Positions 20,591 through 28,599 of a stretch of DNA of 64,000 nucleotides are shown piece after piece. Under the pieces are notes generated by a model, which was not told the DNA's origin, made no database searches, and worked only from the letters and a program-made list of their open reading frames with translations. The translations under genes were made by a program, and so were the position numbers. How positions within the stretch are numbered: the first letter of the stretch is position 1; every line of letters begins with the position of its first letter. This DNA is from a virus: IMG/VR virus record IMGVR_UViG_3300042514_001858, positions 1 to 64,000 of that record; one strand, given 5' to 3'.

Positions 20591-22625
20591 ATTTGTTTCT
20601 ATAAAATTCAACAGTCTCTTTGAGAGCTTCATCGTGATTTCTCAATTCAAAAGGAAGATGAGATTCAATGGCATAACGGAAGTCATGCCCCTTTCTATCT
20701 TCGACAAATTTGATATTAGGTATCAATCCCAATATATTACCAATATCTTTGATCATGTTAAGGTTTGTTTTTTCGATTCCCGAACCAATGTTTGTAGAAC
20801 AGTGTGGATTAGATGCAATTTCAAGCAACCATTTGTTGTGATCTTCAACATGAATCCACTCACGGATGTTCTCTCCTGTTCCATAGACAGGAATTGGTTC
20901 GCCTCTTACGATAGAGCGAATCACTGTGGGAATAAATTTCTCATCTGCTTGGTGCTTACCGAAATTGTTACAGCAGTGTGTCGTGGTGATGTCTAATCCA
21001 TAAGTCGTGACGTAAGAATTAGTAATCAGATCAGCAGACGCTTTGGATGCAGCATAAGGACTTCTTGGATTAAATGGTGATTCTTCTGTGAATGCGGGGT
21101 CATTCACGTTCAAATGACCAAATACTTCGTCAGTATTTCCCGATAGATGAGTTATACCATTTCTAACAGTGATAAAATTTTTATTATCTCTCACCTTCAA
21201 ACACCAAACTTTACCATCATATGGTATTTTACTATATTTATGATTAATTCCGATTTTATTTTTTCTGAAATAGATACAATTTGAATCACCCTCAATTTTA
21301 CGCCCATCAATATAAGATATCGATGATCTTTTAGAACATCTTGAAGAAAATCCCAACATATTACCCAAGAATAGCGCATTTTCAGCTAATTTATTAGACG
21401 AAGTATTTAAAACCCAAGGATGATCTTCCCTATATGAGCCATCAGAATCTATCAATCCGTGAAACAATGCTTCAGCTTGTTCAAAATTTAATTCGCTAAT
21501 GATATCATCTGGTATAAATTTTTCTTTGGCTCGTTTACCAAAACATTGGACTGAATCATATAACCATTTATCTGAAGTATATATATAGTCATATGTTGCA
21601 TTTTTTTGAACAGATGTCCACTTTATCCCCAAAATGTTTAAAGCTTTTTCAGTATTTTCCCTTGCTTTGTCTCCAGTTGGAACATGAATAAATACCCGTC
21701 TACCTTTCTGAATCACATATTCTTGATAACCTTCATCACCAATCAATGCTTGATTTTTGGTAAAATGACCTTTAGAATCTCTCACCTTTTTTAAGTAAGA
21801 TTCTCGATTCAATCCCGACAATGATTTACTTTTCTTTATCTGCGTGTCGGAACAACCGTCACCTATGTAGATACCAAACAAATACCATTTCGCCCATTCT
21901 TTTTCATTAAAATTTCCAGATTTTTCTATTTTACCTCTAGGAAAGTATTTAACTGCTTTATGATTTACTAGACTTTCCGCATCTTCAAACAATAATTTTT
22001 GTTCATCGCTATCGGTGTAATACATTCTGTGGTTTGGAGTGACCATCAAATCATTTCTACTAGATTTAAAATGAATCATTTCACCGTTATAATCTTGTAT
22101 AAGAACTTTCTCAACTTCTTTCCATTCCAATACAAATTTATCATTCAACGATAACACTTTATCACCAATTTTTATGTCTTTATAACCCAAAATTCCACGA
22201 TTTGTTAAAGCCTTTGTTTCTTCGTCGTAACAACTGATATTAATAACTTTTGCTTGAGGTTGATAATTTCGCACCCATTCCAATAGAGACACCATACCCA
22301 TCACATTATTTTCAATAAATGGTGAGGGAGAATTGATACTACGATCAACATGAGATTCAGCAGCAAAATGGAAGATGTAATCGAATTTGAAATGTTCGTG
22401 GGTTGCTACTAAATAATTCATGTATCGAATATCACATTTTAAATATGTGTATTTATTTTTATCATTGTTTGGGATTTCTAAAAGCGTTCTGCTCCCGATA
22501 CCCATTTTATCCATATTGATTATCGTGACATTTTCATATTCTTTCGAAACCATTTCAAGGAAATTGCTACCAATAAATCCACATCCACCTGTTACAAGTA
22601 TCGTTCTATTTGTTAAATCAACCAT
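20580..22625 (-). CDS. rmlB: dTDP-glucose 4,6-dehydratase (RmlB) interrupted by an intein
   Basis: 681 codons, of which 315 are RmlB. The Rossmann motif TGGCGFIGS is at 12-20; after the intein, TDEVFG (catalytic Thr-Asp-Glu) and the YAASK dyad follow. The enzyme makes the 4-keto-6-deoxy sugar in dTDP-rhamnose synthesis. The intein splits the protein immediately before the catalytic Thr, so enzyme activity should need protein splicing. rmlA and an rmlD-like gene lie at 34.5-36.2 kb; no rmlC is in the window. A TTGACA promoter precedes it. Confidence 0.9.
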   Translation of the reverse strand: MVDLTNRTILVTGGCGFIGSNFLEMVSKEYENVTIINMDKMGIGSRTLLEIPNNDKNKYTYLKCDIRYMNYLVATHEHFKFDYIFHFAAESHVDRSINSPSPFIENNVMGMVSLLEWVRNYQPQAKVINISCYDEETKALTNRGILGYKDIKIGDKVLSLNDKFVLEWKEVEKVLIQDYNGEMIHFKSSRNDLMVTPNHRMYYTDSDEQKLLFEDAESLVNHKAVKYFPRGKIEKSGNFNEKEWAKWYLFGIYIGDGCSDTQIKKSKSLSGLNRESYLKKVRDSKGHFTKNQALIGDEGYQEYVIQKGRRVFIHVPTGDKARENTEKALNILGIKWTSVQKNATYDYIYTSDKWLYDSVQCFGKRAKEKFIPDDIISELNFEQAEALFHGLIDSDGSYREDHPWVLNTSSNKLAENALFLGNMLGFSSRCSKRSSISYIDGRKIEGDSNCIYFRKNKIGINHKYSKIPYDGKVWCLKVRDNKNFITVRNGITHLSGNTDEVFGHLNVNDPAFTEESPFNPRSPYAASKASADLITNSYVTTYGLDITTTHCCNNFGKHQADEKFIPTVIRSIVRGEPIPVYGTGENIREWIHVEDHNKWLLEIASNPHCSTNIGSGIEKTNLNMIKDIGNILGLIPNIKFVEDRKGHDFRYAIESHLPFELRNHDEALKETVEFYRNKYEN
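21135..22232 (-). mobile_element. Intein with LAGLIDADG endonuclease domain in RmlB
   Basis: 366 residues inserted between Ser131 and Thr of TDEVFG. Block A begins CYDEETKA with Cys1; block B is NDLMVTPNHRM. Endonuclease helices are LFGIYIGDGCS and LFHGLIDSDGS. Block F is VWCLKVRDNKNF and block G HLSGN with terminal Asn. The penultimate residue is Gly rather than the usual His, and the +1 residue is Thr. It should self-splice in the standard class 1 way. Confidence 0.9.
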
Positions 22626-22634
22626 ATTTCCCTT

Positions 22635-22662
22635 ACTTTAGCGTTGAATTAAACAATGTCAA
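22635..22662 (-). promoter_or_regulatory. Sigma70-like promoter for rmlB
   Basis: Minus strand TTGACA (22657-22662), 16 nt, TAAAGT (22635-22640). The -10 box ends 9 nt before ATG 22625, the same spacing as at 9195-9222. Confidence 0.5.
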
Positions 22663-22665
22663 GGG

Positions 22666-22671
22666 TAAATA
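22666..22671 (+). promoter_or_regulatory. Late-promoter-like TAAATA
   Basis: TAAATA, then TCAAC, then ATG at 22677; 5 nt spacing. It lies back to back with the rmlB promoter. Confidence 0.5.
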
Positions 22672-22676
22672 TCAAC

Positions 22677-23141
22677 ATGGATCACGATGAAGATGATGAT
22701 TTTTTAAATGCAGAGGTAGATGATATTATTTCACAAATCAAAAATCAATCCAAAATTGTTAATCAATTACCGAAAGAACGACCAAATCTCAAGAAAGAAG
22801 ATTTGGAAGAATTTATTATTACCAATGCTGGTAAAGTCGTAAATCATTCTTTAGAAATGGTGGAGAACCTTAAATTGGAAGTTCTTGCTGGTGCAGATTC
22901 CAAGTTAATCGAGTCTGTATCAGAGTTGGTAAAAGCTACCACATCTGCAATTGATGCTCTTTCCAAATTAAAAATATCGGAGGACAAAATCAATGCACAG
23001 AAAGAAATCACTCAAATGAATATTCAAGCAAAAATCATTCGAGATGAAGAGGAGAGCAATACTCCAAAATTAAGTTTCACTAGAAACGATATCCTCAAAT
23101 TGTTGAACCAAAAAGACGAATCATTGGTAGTGGATGTTTAA
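22677..23141 (+). CDS. Helical phage protein, possible small terminase subunit (gp16-like)
   Basis: 154 residues, acidic N terminus (MDHDEDDDFLNAEVDDII) and a long helical body (VVNHSLEMVENLKLEVLAGA, then LVKATTSAIDALSKLKISED). Size and all-helical make-up fit T4-type small terminase subunits, which have a central coiled coil, but no direct motif proves it. An ATG at 22656 in frame would place the late promoter inside the gene, so 22677 is preferred. It is convergent with the gene at 23138. Confidence 0.45.
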   Translation: MDHDEDDDFLNAEVDDIISQIKNQSKIVNQLPKERPNLKKEDLEEFIITNAGKVVNHSLEMVENLKLEVLAGADSKLIESVSELVKATTSAIDALSKLKISEDKINAQKEITQMNIQAKIIRDEEESNTPKLSFTRNDILKLLNQKDESLVVDV

Positions 23142-24049
23142 TTACCCAATTGTCCATCGACAGTATTGAGTTTGTATTCTTCGTTCTTATCTGGTTTTTG
23201 AATTTTGAGAACGGTGTCTCTATTATCAAAAACATCACCGAAGATATCCTCTTCAAATATTTCAACATTACTCTTTTCTTTCATTTCTTTCTCAAATACG
23301 TAATTTGAAGATGTGGCATTGTTCTTCTCCGAATCGAAAGGATTAAAATCTTTTTTATCTCTAAAGATTCGGAAATGCTCTTCTCCAATAACTTCTTTAA
23401 CCTTATCAAAAATTTGACTTCTGATGTCTGTCATCTTCACACGATAGTAAGAGTCTTTGACATTGATTGTGCCATGAGATTTTTGTTGCCATTCTCCTGT
23501 TTTCTCCAATGAATATCTTTGTTGTGGTGCTTTATCAATAATAGGTAAAGTATTGTCATTCACCACACTAGCATTCAAAGAAGAACGAAACATTTTCTCT
23601 ACTTCTTTATTGGCAGATACTATCAGGTTCTGTATGAATTTTGGAGATTTATTATAAATATCCACTGGTATTTCCAATGGGTAATCACCGTCTTCGTATA
23701 AGGTGGTGTTGTGTCGTGTTATCTCATTGTTACCAACATTTCCAAGTATATCAGGAATTGCAGTAAAATATTTTTTATCTTTTGCCAATTCTTTAGCATA
23801 AGACGATAATGGACCATTCAATAATTGCTTAACATAATAGGCAATGTCCCATGGTTCCAAATCTTTTCCTTCTTCATCCAATTTATTAATAAATTTCTCC
23901 AATTGGTTGAGTCCCAATTCGTAAATCTTTTTAAATTCTACCATGAACTCAATTTCCACTTTGGAAAATTGGTCATCAATATTTTTATAATTCACCAAAT
24001 CTTCTTTAGTGAATAGAATGCTACGGAGTATTTCAATTTTATTTCTCAT
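23138..24049 (-). CDS. Baseplate-region protein of unknown function, 303 aa
   Basis: Helical, charged protein (SKVEIEFMVEFKKIYELGLN) with no recognised domain. It follows the hub-like gene with a 4-nt overlap and is the last gene of the tail/baseplate operon 30420-23138. A hub-associated or tail-tip role is a guess from position. Confidence 0.55.
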   Translation of the reverse strand: MRNKIEILRSILFTKEDLVNYKNIDDQFSKVEIEFMVEFKKIYELGLNQLEKFINKLDEEGKDLEPWDIAYYVKQLLNGPLSSYAKELAKDKKYFTAIPDILGNVGNNEITRHNTTLYEDGDYPLEIPVDIYNKSPKFIQNLIVSANKEVEKMFRSSLNASVVNDNTLPIIDKAPQQRYSLEKTGEWQQKSHGTINVKDSYYRVKMTDIRSQIFDKVKEVIGEEHFRIFRDKKDFNPFDSEKNNATSSNYVFEKEMKEKSNVEIFEEDIFGDVFDNRDTVLKIQKPDKNEEYKLNTVDGQLGN

Positions 24050-25356
24050 TCCACGTCATTTTTTATTTTGCTTGAACCACCAACGTATGTCTTACAGCAT
24101 TTGAATTCATTGGTATAGGTATCATTTGAAAAAATATGGCGCACTTCTGTTACAAACCATCTACCATACATTTTCGTATCACCTTTTTGTTTCACTTCTC
24201 CAATTTTAACAATATCCAAAAATTTACCTGCTTCTCTACCAGTAAATCCCACGTTACTAAAAATACAATTCAAATTATAAAATGTTAATAAATTACACAT
24301 TTCAGCTTCCACCATTTTTACAGTATCTTCAACTTCATATGGTGTTCTATAATGTCTAAATTTTTGTTTCGTGGTTTTATTTTTTACAACAAACGGTTTA
24401 GCACTACCACCAATTGCTGAGAAAACATCAACAAATTTTGTCTTCCATTTTTTCTCAATATCTTCCAATTTTAAAATTTTCATTTTTTGAACACCTAAAA
24501 ATTTGTCATATCCATGAACAACTGAATTGATGAAGAAATCATTATTCCATTCATACAGAGGTGTATTATATGCGAAATTTTTCAAACCACTGGAAAATTC
24601 ACTAACTTTTGCATCAGGTGGTGGGTTATTTTCGTTTTCAGCAACACCTTTATCCGACAAATCAGCAGTAGTGAAAGCATCGGTTGTATTTTTTTTATTT
24701 TCCGAAAAAATCTTGGAGAGATACATCATTTGATATTTCCCATTTTTTTTATTTTTCATTATGAGTGCTTTGGTGTAAAGTTCTCCATCTTTACCATAAA
24801 AATATTTTAGTAGATGATACATTAAATCAATATATCTGAAAGACATGGGTGGTATATAAGAAAAATCAAAATCTCCGCTTTCCCAATTTTCCTTGTCGAT
24901 TTTATCTTCGCCCAATAATTCAATAAAAATGTCTTTCAAGATATCACCTATTTTACCACTGAACGATTTGTTATATGGGATGGTATCCATAAACGGTAAC
25001 ATGTCTTTATGGATTATTTTAAATTTTTTAATATTTTCCGAACGAACTTCCATATCTCCCGTATTATCTTCTTGTAATAGAATGAATTCTTCTTCTATTT
25101 TTTCTTTCTCATCTTTGGGTTTTAAGAAAATTTTAACTTCATCTCTTCCATCACCTCTTAAAAGATATTTCTCTTCAAATAAATCATAGGGGTTCGCCAC
25201 AGCAATCGTTCCTCTCAAAAAAGGATTAAAAACGCTATCAATCAAAGTTAAACCTTTGACAGCAGAACTAGCGTATTTATTTTCATCTCCGTCAGAATTT
25301 TTAAACGTGTATTCGTATTCAAATTCTACGTCATTTATTTTACATATCTGAACCAT
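24046..25356 (-). CDS. Baseplate hub protein (gp27-like)
   Basis: 436 residues. The N-terminal half has the hub-type order: a beta strand block, SVFNPFLRGTIAVANPYDLF, RGDGRDEVKIFL, then FKIIHKDMLPFMDTIPYNKS. The last third has FSNVGFTGREAGKFLDIVKI and MYGRWFVTEVRHIF, as in hub proteins where the two tube-like domains close. T4 gp27 is 391 residues. It sits next to gp53-like and tube-cap-like genes, as expected for the hub. Confidence 0.65.
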   Translation of the reverse strand: MVQICKINDVEFEYEYTFKNSDGDENKYASSAVKGLTLIDSVFNPFLRGTIAVANPYDLFEEKYLLRGDGRDEVKIFLKPKDEKEKIEEEFILLQEDNTGDMEVRSENIKKFKIIHKDMLPFMDTIPYNKSFSGKIGDILKDIFIELLGEDKIDKENWESGDFDFSYIPPMSFRYIDLMYHLLKYFYGKDGELYTKALIMKNKKNGKYQMMYLSKIFSENKKNTTDAFTTADLSDKGVAENENNPPPDAKVSEFSSGLKNFAYNTPLYEWNNDFFINSVVHGYDKFLGVQKMKILKLEDIEKKWKTKFVDVFSAIGGSAKPFVVKNKTTKQKFRHYRTPYEVEDTVKMVEAEMCNLLTFYNLNCIFSNVGFTGREAGKFLDIVKIGEVKQKGDTKMYGRWFVTEVRHIFSNDTYTNEFKCCKTYVGGSSKIKNDVE

Positions 25357-25757
25357 TAAAAATGCCTTCCATTAAATATAGTATTTTTTGTAATATCGTT
25401 ATACAGCAATACTCTGTATTCCAATTTAATATATTTTAACCTTATACCACCATCAACCCAAAATGGAGGGTTTTGAATTTGATCTTTATTCATTAGATAC
25501 AAAATCCACCATGATTTAATATCACCATAAATTTTATATGATAAAGTTGTCATGGGCAGTCTGGTTGTAACATCATAAAAATCCACGAATTCTGGATCTA
25601 AATCTACTAAATCAAGTTTATTTAAAATATTATAAAAGTAGAAATCTTTATCATCTACTTTTTCTGTGTATACTCTAAAAATACGTTCATAATCCCCAAC
25701 ATTTAATGTTGAAAGGGACTCTATATTATTTTGGTAATCTCCTCGTTTTTCTTCCAT
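25356..25757 (-). CDS. Baseplate wedge protein (gp53-like)
   Basis: 133 residues with DVTTRLPMTTLSYKIYGDIK and SWWILYLMNKDQIQNPPF. The TLSYxIYGDxxxWWILxxxN motif matches the gp53/LysM-like wedge proteins of T4-like baseplates. T4 gp53 is longer (196). Overlaps the hub gene start by 1 nt. Confidence 0.7.
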   Translation of the reverse strand: MEEKRGDYQNNIESLSTLNVGDYERIFRVYTEKVDDKDFYFYNILNKLDLVDLDPEFVDFYDVTTRLPMTTLSYKIYGDIKSWWILYLMNKDQIQNPPFWVDGGIRLKYIKLEYRVLLYNDITKNTIFNGRHF

Positions 25758-25758
25758 A

Positions 25759-26610
25759 TCATTTAACTTTGTCCATAAAGTTGCTAACTTCCGTTGTCAA
25801 TGAAGTGAGTGACATTGTAATTTGATAACCATCAGGTGTGATAGCACCGTTTACGAGTCTTCTTGCTCCGATCATACTAACAGAAAAATTGTTACAATAA
25901 GCCCATCTCATGTATCTCAAACCTTTCAATTTTACTTGGTAAATATGGGGAGGTTCCATAGTAATAGATGTTAGCCTTTTTGGTCTATTGATTCTTGTTA
26001 ATTTATCAATCAAATCATAATTTTTTTGAACTGCATCACCATTTATCGTGTTGAATAATGGGAATGTTATTTCCAGTGGACCGTCATTCTGCGCATATTG
26101 ATATAATTTAGGTGTTTCGATATAAGAGCCAGGTGCGGAACTCATTCCTTTACCAACTTCACCAGCAGCTTTTTTAAATTCATCCATATTACCTATACTA
26201 GAAGCCATTGCTCCCATTTGTCCTCCCAATTTAGAAAAATTTTCTTTAGCTTTAAATTCTCCTAAAGGTGCTAATATCTCATTCGCTCCAGTTTGTAATA
26301 AACTATCAATATTCCCCATAACTCCATTTTGAAAAGTATCACTAAATTCATTGGAGAACGATCTAATACCATCGCCAAAGTATGGTATGAAAAAATCATC
26401 AACTTTTTCAACGTTTTGATATAATTTTTCATAAAATTCATCAGCACTTGAACCATTCACTAAACTTAAATAGCTAGTTATTCTGTTTAGAGCAGCACTC
26501 GATGTTATTTTATAGGATGTCAATTTTACGTAAGGCGCAACATTTCGATATGGACTATTTCTGGGAATAGAAGTCCAGTCGTATTGTGTATGTATATTTT
26601 CCGTAGCCAT
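25759..26610 (-). CDS. Tail tube cap/initiator-like protein (gp48/gp54-like)
   Basis: 283 residues. N-terminal YVKLTSYKITSSAA, a helical middle, then an OB/tube-like C terminus: EITFPLFNTINGD, PPHIYQVKLKGLRYMRWAYC, and VNGAITPDGYQITMSLTSLT. This order and the site between tape measure and gp53-like genes fit the proteins that cap the baseplate and start tube growth. Which of gp48 or gp54 it matches cannot be decided. Confidence 0.55.
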   Translation of the reverse strand: MATENIHTQYDWTSIPRNSPYRNVAPYVKLTSYKITSSAALNRITSYLSLVNGSSADEFYEKLYQNVEKVDDFFIPYFGDGIRSFSNEFSDTFQNGVMGNIDSLLQTGANEILAPLGEFKAKENFSKLGGQMGAMASSIGNMDEFKKAAGEVGKGMSSAPGSYIETPKLYQYAQNDGPLEITFPLFNTINGDAVQKNYDLIDKLTRINRPKRLTSITMEPPHIYQVKLKGLRYMRWAYCNNFSVSMIGARRLVNGAITPDGYQITMSLTSLTTEVSNFMDKVK

Positions 26611-26616
26611 TGATAT

Positions 26617-26622
26617 TATTTA
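26617..26622 (-). promoter_or_regulatory. Late-promoter-like TAAATA (6 nt spacing)
   Basis: Minus strand TAAATA, then 6 nt, then ATG at 26610. Confidence 0.45.
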
Positions 26623-26623
26623 A

Positions 26624-28579
26624 TTACGCGAATGCATATGGAGAACTAGCATAATCACCTCTACTTGTATTCAAAGATACTTGAGAGGATGGTTTGCTTT
26701 TAGAACCACCACCAGAATTGGAAATGATTATTGGACTCGCAGAGCCTCCACTACCATTGGAAAGCACTTTATATGTTTGCATACCAATGTTTCTGATATC
26801 AGTCAGAATAGCAATTTGTTCTCTTCCAATCAATACCAAATCATCTACGTGTTGTTTACGTTTCTCGTCAACAATTTCCACTTTCTTTTTATTGGGATTT
26901 TCCTTCCAACCAGATTTTTCATACTCTTCGACAGAATTCCAACCCATTTTTTTGGCGTTTTCTTCTGCTTCTTTATCACCACCTCCAAATAGCTTGCTGA
27001 AACCCGTAACCGCAACTAAAGCACCTTCTACGATAGATTTTATAGTGCCAAATATGGTATCAACAATACTCATAACTGAACTTGCAATATTTTTAATACT
27101 ATCAATAATACTAGTCATGAAATCACTACCTAAAAATTCTTTTACCTTTTTCCAAATATCAGAGAACCATTCAACTATTTTTTGTCCAGTATCAACTTTT
27201 CCCAATGATCCCATGTTTGGTTCCGATTCCGATGAATCATCTATGATTCCAAACCATTCCAGAGGTTTTCTCAAAAAAGAAGGCAATTTTTTCAATTTAT
27301 TCTTAACCCATTCTTTAATGCTACTAAGCCAAGAAGTTTTTGGTTTTTTTTCCGATGATCCCATGCTTGGTTCCGATTCCGATGAGTCGTCTAAAATTCC
27401 AAACCATTGTAGAGGTGTTTTCAAAAAAGCAGGTAATTTTTTCAATTTATTCTTAACCCATTCTTTAATGCTACCGAACCAAGAAGTGCTTGGTTTCAAA
27501 TCTTTTTTCTCTTCTTTATCACCGAAGAAGCCCATCAGAGTTTCAATACCCATAATGATCGGTCCCATACCTCCAAATGATAGTATACCTAGTCCAAATT
27601 GTTTTAGACCTTCCATGATGTTACCACCTTTGAAAGCATCGTAAGCCATGCCCCAACGCTTAAAACCACCAATTACTGGCAACCACAAAGCATTGTCCCA
27701 AATCCAATTTCCGATTGTTTTACCAATCTCTCCCAAAATATCCATTTCACTCTTACCTTTATTTGCAGGGTCACTCATCTTAGAATCCATCCAAACGTTT
27801 AATATATCCAACCCCAAAGACAAAGTAAACCCGACTCCAGGTGCTACTAAATCGATCAATCCAACTAATCCGCTTAAAACATCAATAACACCTCTGACGT
27901 TTTGACCTTTATTAAAGCGTGATATGGCAAACCCTATGGAAATGAAAGTGCCTATGAATGGGATTCTTTTAAATATTTTACCCAATGGTTTCAGAGCATT
28001 AAAGATTTTACCCATGAATCCTTTACCCAACAATTTACCAGCAAATTTAAAAGGTGCTGTCACGAATTTAGAGAATGTTCCCAACAATCCTTTAGCTGCT
28101 GACATAAGCATCTTGATACCACCTGATATACCAATTTTGGACAGTATTTTCAAAGCACCTTTAAACGGACCGTCAGTTAGAAGACCCATTATCAAAGCAC
28201 CGACACCACCTAATAACATCAAAAGACCTCCGAGCATCGATCCTTTTTTGGGTGTTTCCAAATCGCTTTTACGACCACCAGTTTCTATTTTCTTGGCATT
28301 TGGTGTGATTTTTTGAACAGATGTTTTAAGTGCTTTGTCACCCTGAAATTTTCGCTGCATTTCAAAAAATGTCTTTGCGAAAATAGATGCAACTTCCTTT
28401 GTCTTTTTCTGTTCTTCATTAGAAAGAGAGCTTTTGACTTTTTTGTTTGGATTGGAATTTCCTGTCTGAAGAATATTCTTATCAGATATATTCTCTCCTT
28501 CAGGTACACCCTTCGTCTCATTGATCGTTTGTAACAGACCAAGAACTTCTTCTAATAAGGGAACGATATTAACACTCAC
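26624..28579 (-). CDS. Tape measure-like tail protein
   Basis: 651 residues. A Gly/hydrophobic region about residues 110-260 (LGGLLMLLGGVGALIMGLLT, then LLGTFSKFVTAPFKFAGKLL) and long amphipathic helices are typical of tape measure proteins, which set tail length and cross the membrane at DNA entry. Two tandem 50-residue repeats follow (WFGSIKEWVKNKLKKLPAFL). T4 gp29 is 590 residues. Translation starts with GTG at 28579, which is 5 nt after TAAATA. Confidence 0.7.
   Translation of the reverse strand: MSVNIVPLLEEVLGLLQTINETKGVPEGENISDKNILQTGNSNPNKKVKSSLSNEEQKKTKEVASIFAKTFFEMQRKFQGDKALKTSVQKITPNAKKIETGGRKSDLETPKKGSMLGGLLMLLGGVGALIMGLLTDGPFKGALKILSKIGISGGIKMLMSAAKGLLGTFSKFVTAPFKFAGKLLGKGFMGKIFNALKPLGKIFKRIPFIGTFISIGFAISRFNKGQNVRGVIDVLSGLVGLIDLVAPGVGFTLSLGLDILNVWMDSKMSDPANKGKSEMDILGEIGKTIGNWIWDNALWLPVIGGFKRWGMAYDAFKGGNIMEGLKQFGLGILSFGGMGPIIMGIETLMGFFGDKEEKKDLKPSTSWFGSIKEWVKNKLKKLPAFLKTPLQWFGILDDSSESEPSMGSSEKKPKTSWLSSIKEWVKNKLKKLPSFLRKPLEWFGIIDDSSESEPNMGSLGKVDTGQKIVEWFSDIWKKVKEFLGSDFMTSIIDSIKNIASSVMSIVDTIFGTIKSIVEGALVAVTGFSKLFGGGDKEAEENAKKMGWNSVEEYEKSGWKENPNKKKVEIVDEKRKQHVDDLVLIGREQIAILTDIRNIGMQTYKVLSNGSGGSASPIIISNSGGGSKSKPSSQVSLNTSRGDYASSPYAFA
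27207..27506 (-). repeat. Two tandem 150-bp repeats in the tape measure gene
   Basis: Units 27207-27356 and 27357-27506, each 50 codons, share most bases including GATCCCATG and TTCAATTTATTCTTAACC. Both encode SxKEWVKNKLKKLPxFL and DDSSESEP. In a tape measure gene such a duplication could lengthen the tail. Confidence 0.85.
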
Positions 28580-28584
28580 CTAAT

Positions 28585-28590
28585 TATTTA
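28585..28590 (-). promoter_or_regulatory. Late-promoter-like TAAATA before a GTG start
   Basis: Minus strand TAAATA, then ATTAG, then GTG at 28579: exactly 5 nt. A GTG at the same spacing supports the register. Confidence 0.55.
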
Positions 28591-28599
28591 ACTATATGA

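Noticed and set aside
26694-28316. Long antisense frames across the tape measure gene
   Set aside because: They mirror the codon bias of the real minus-strand gene and have no late signal, family motif or neighbours.
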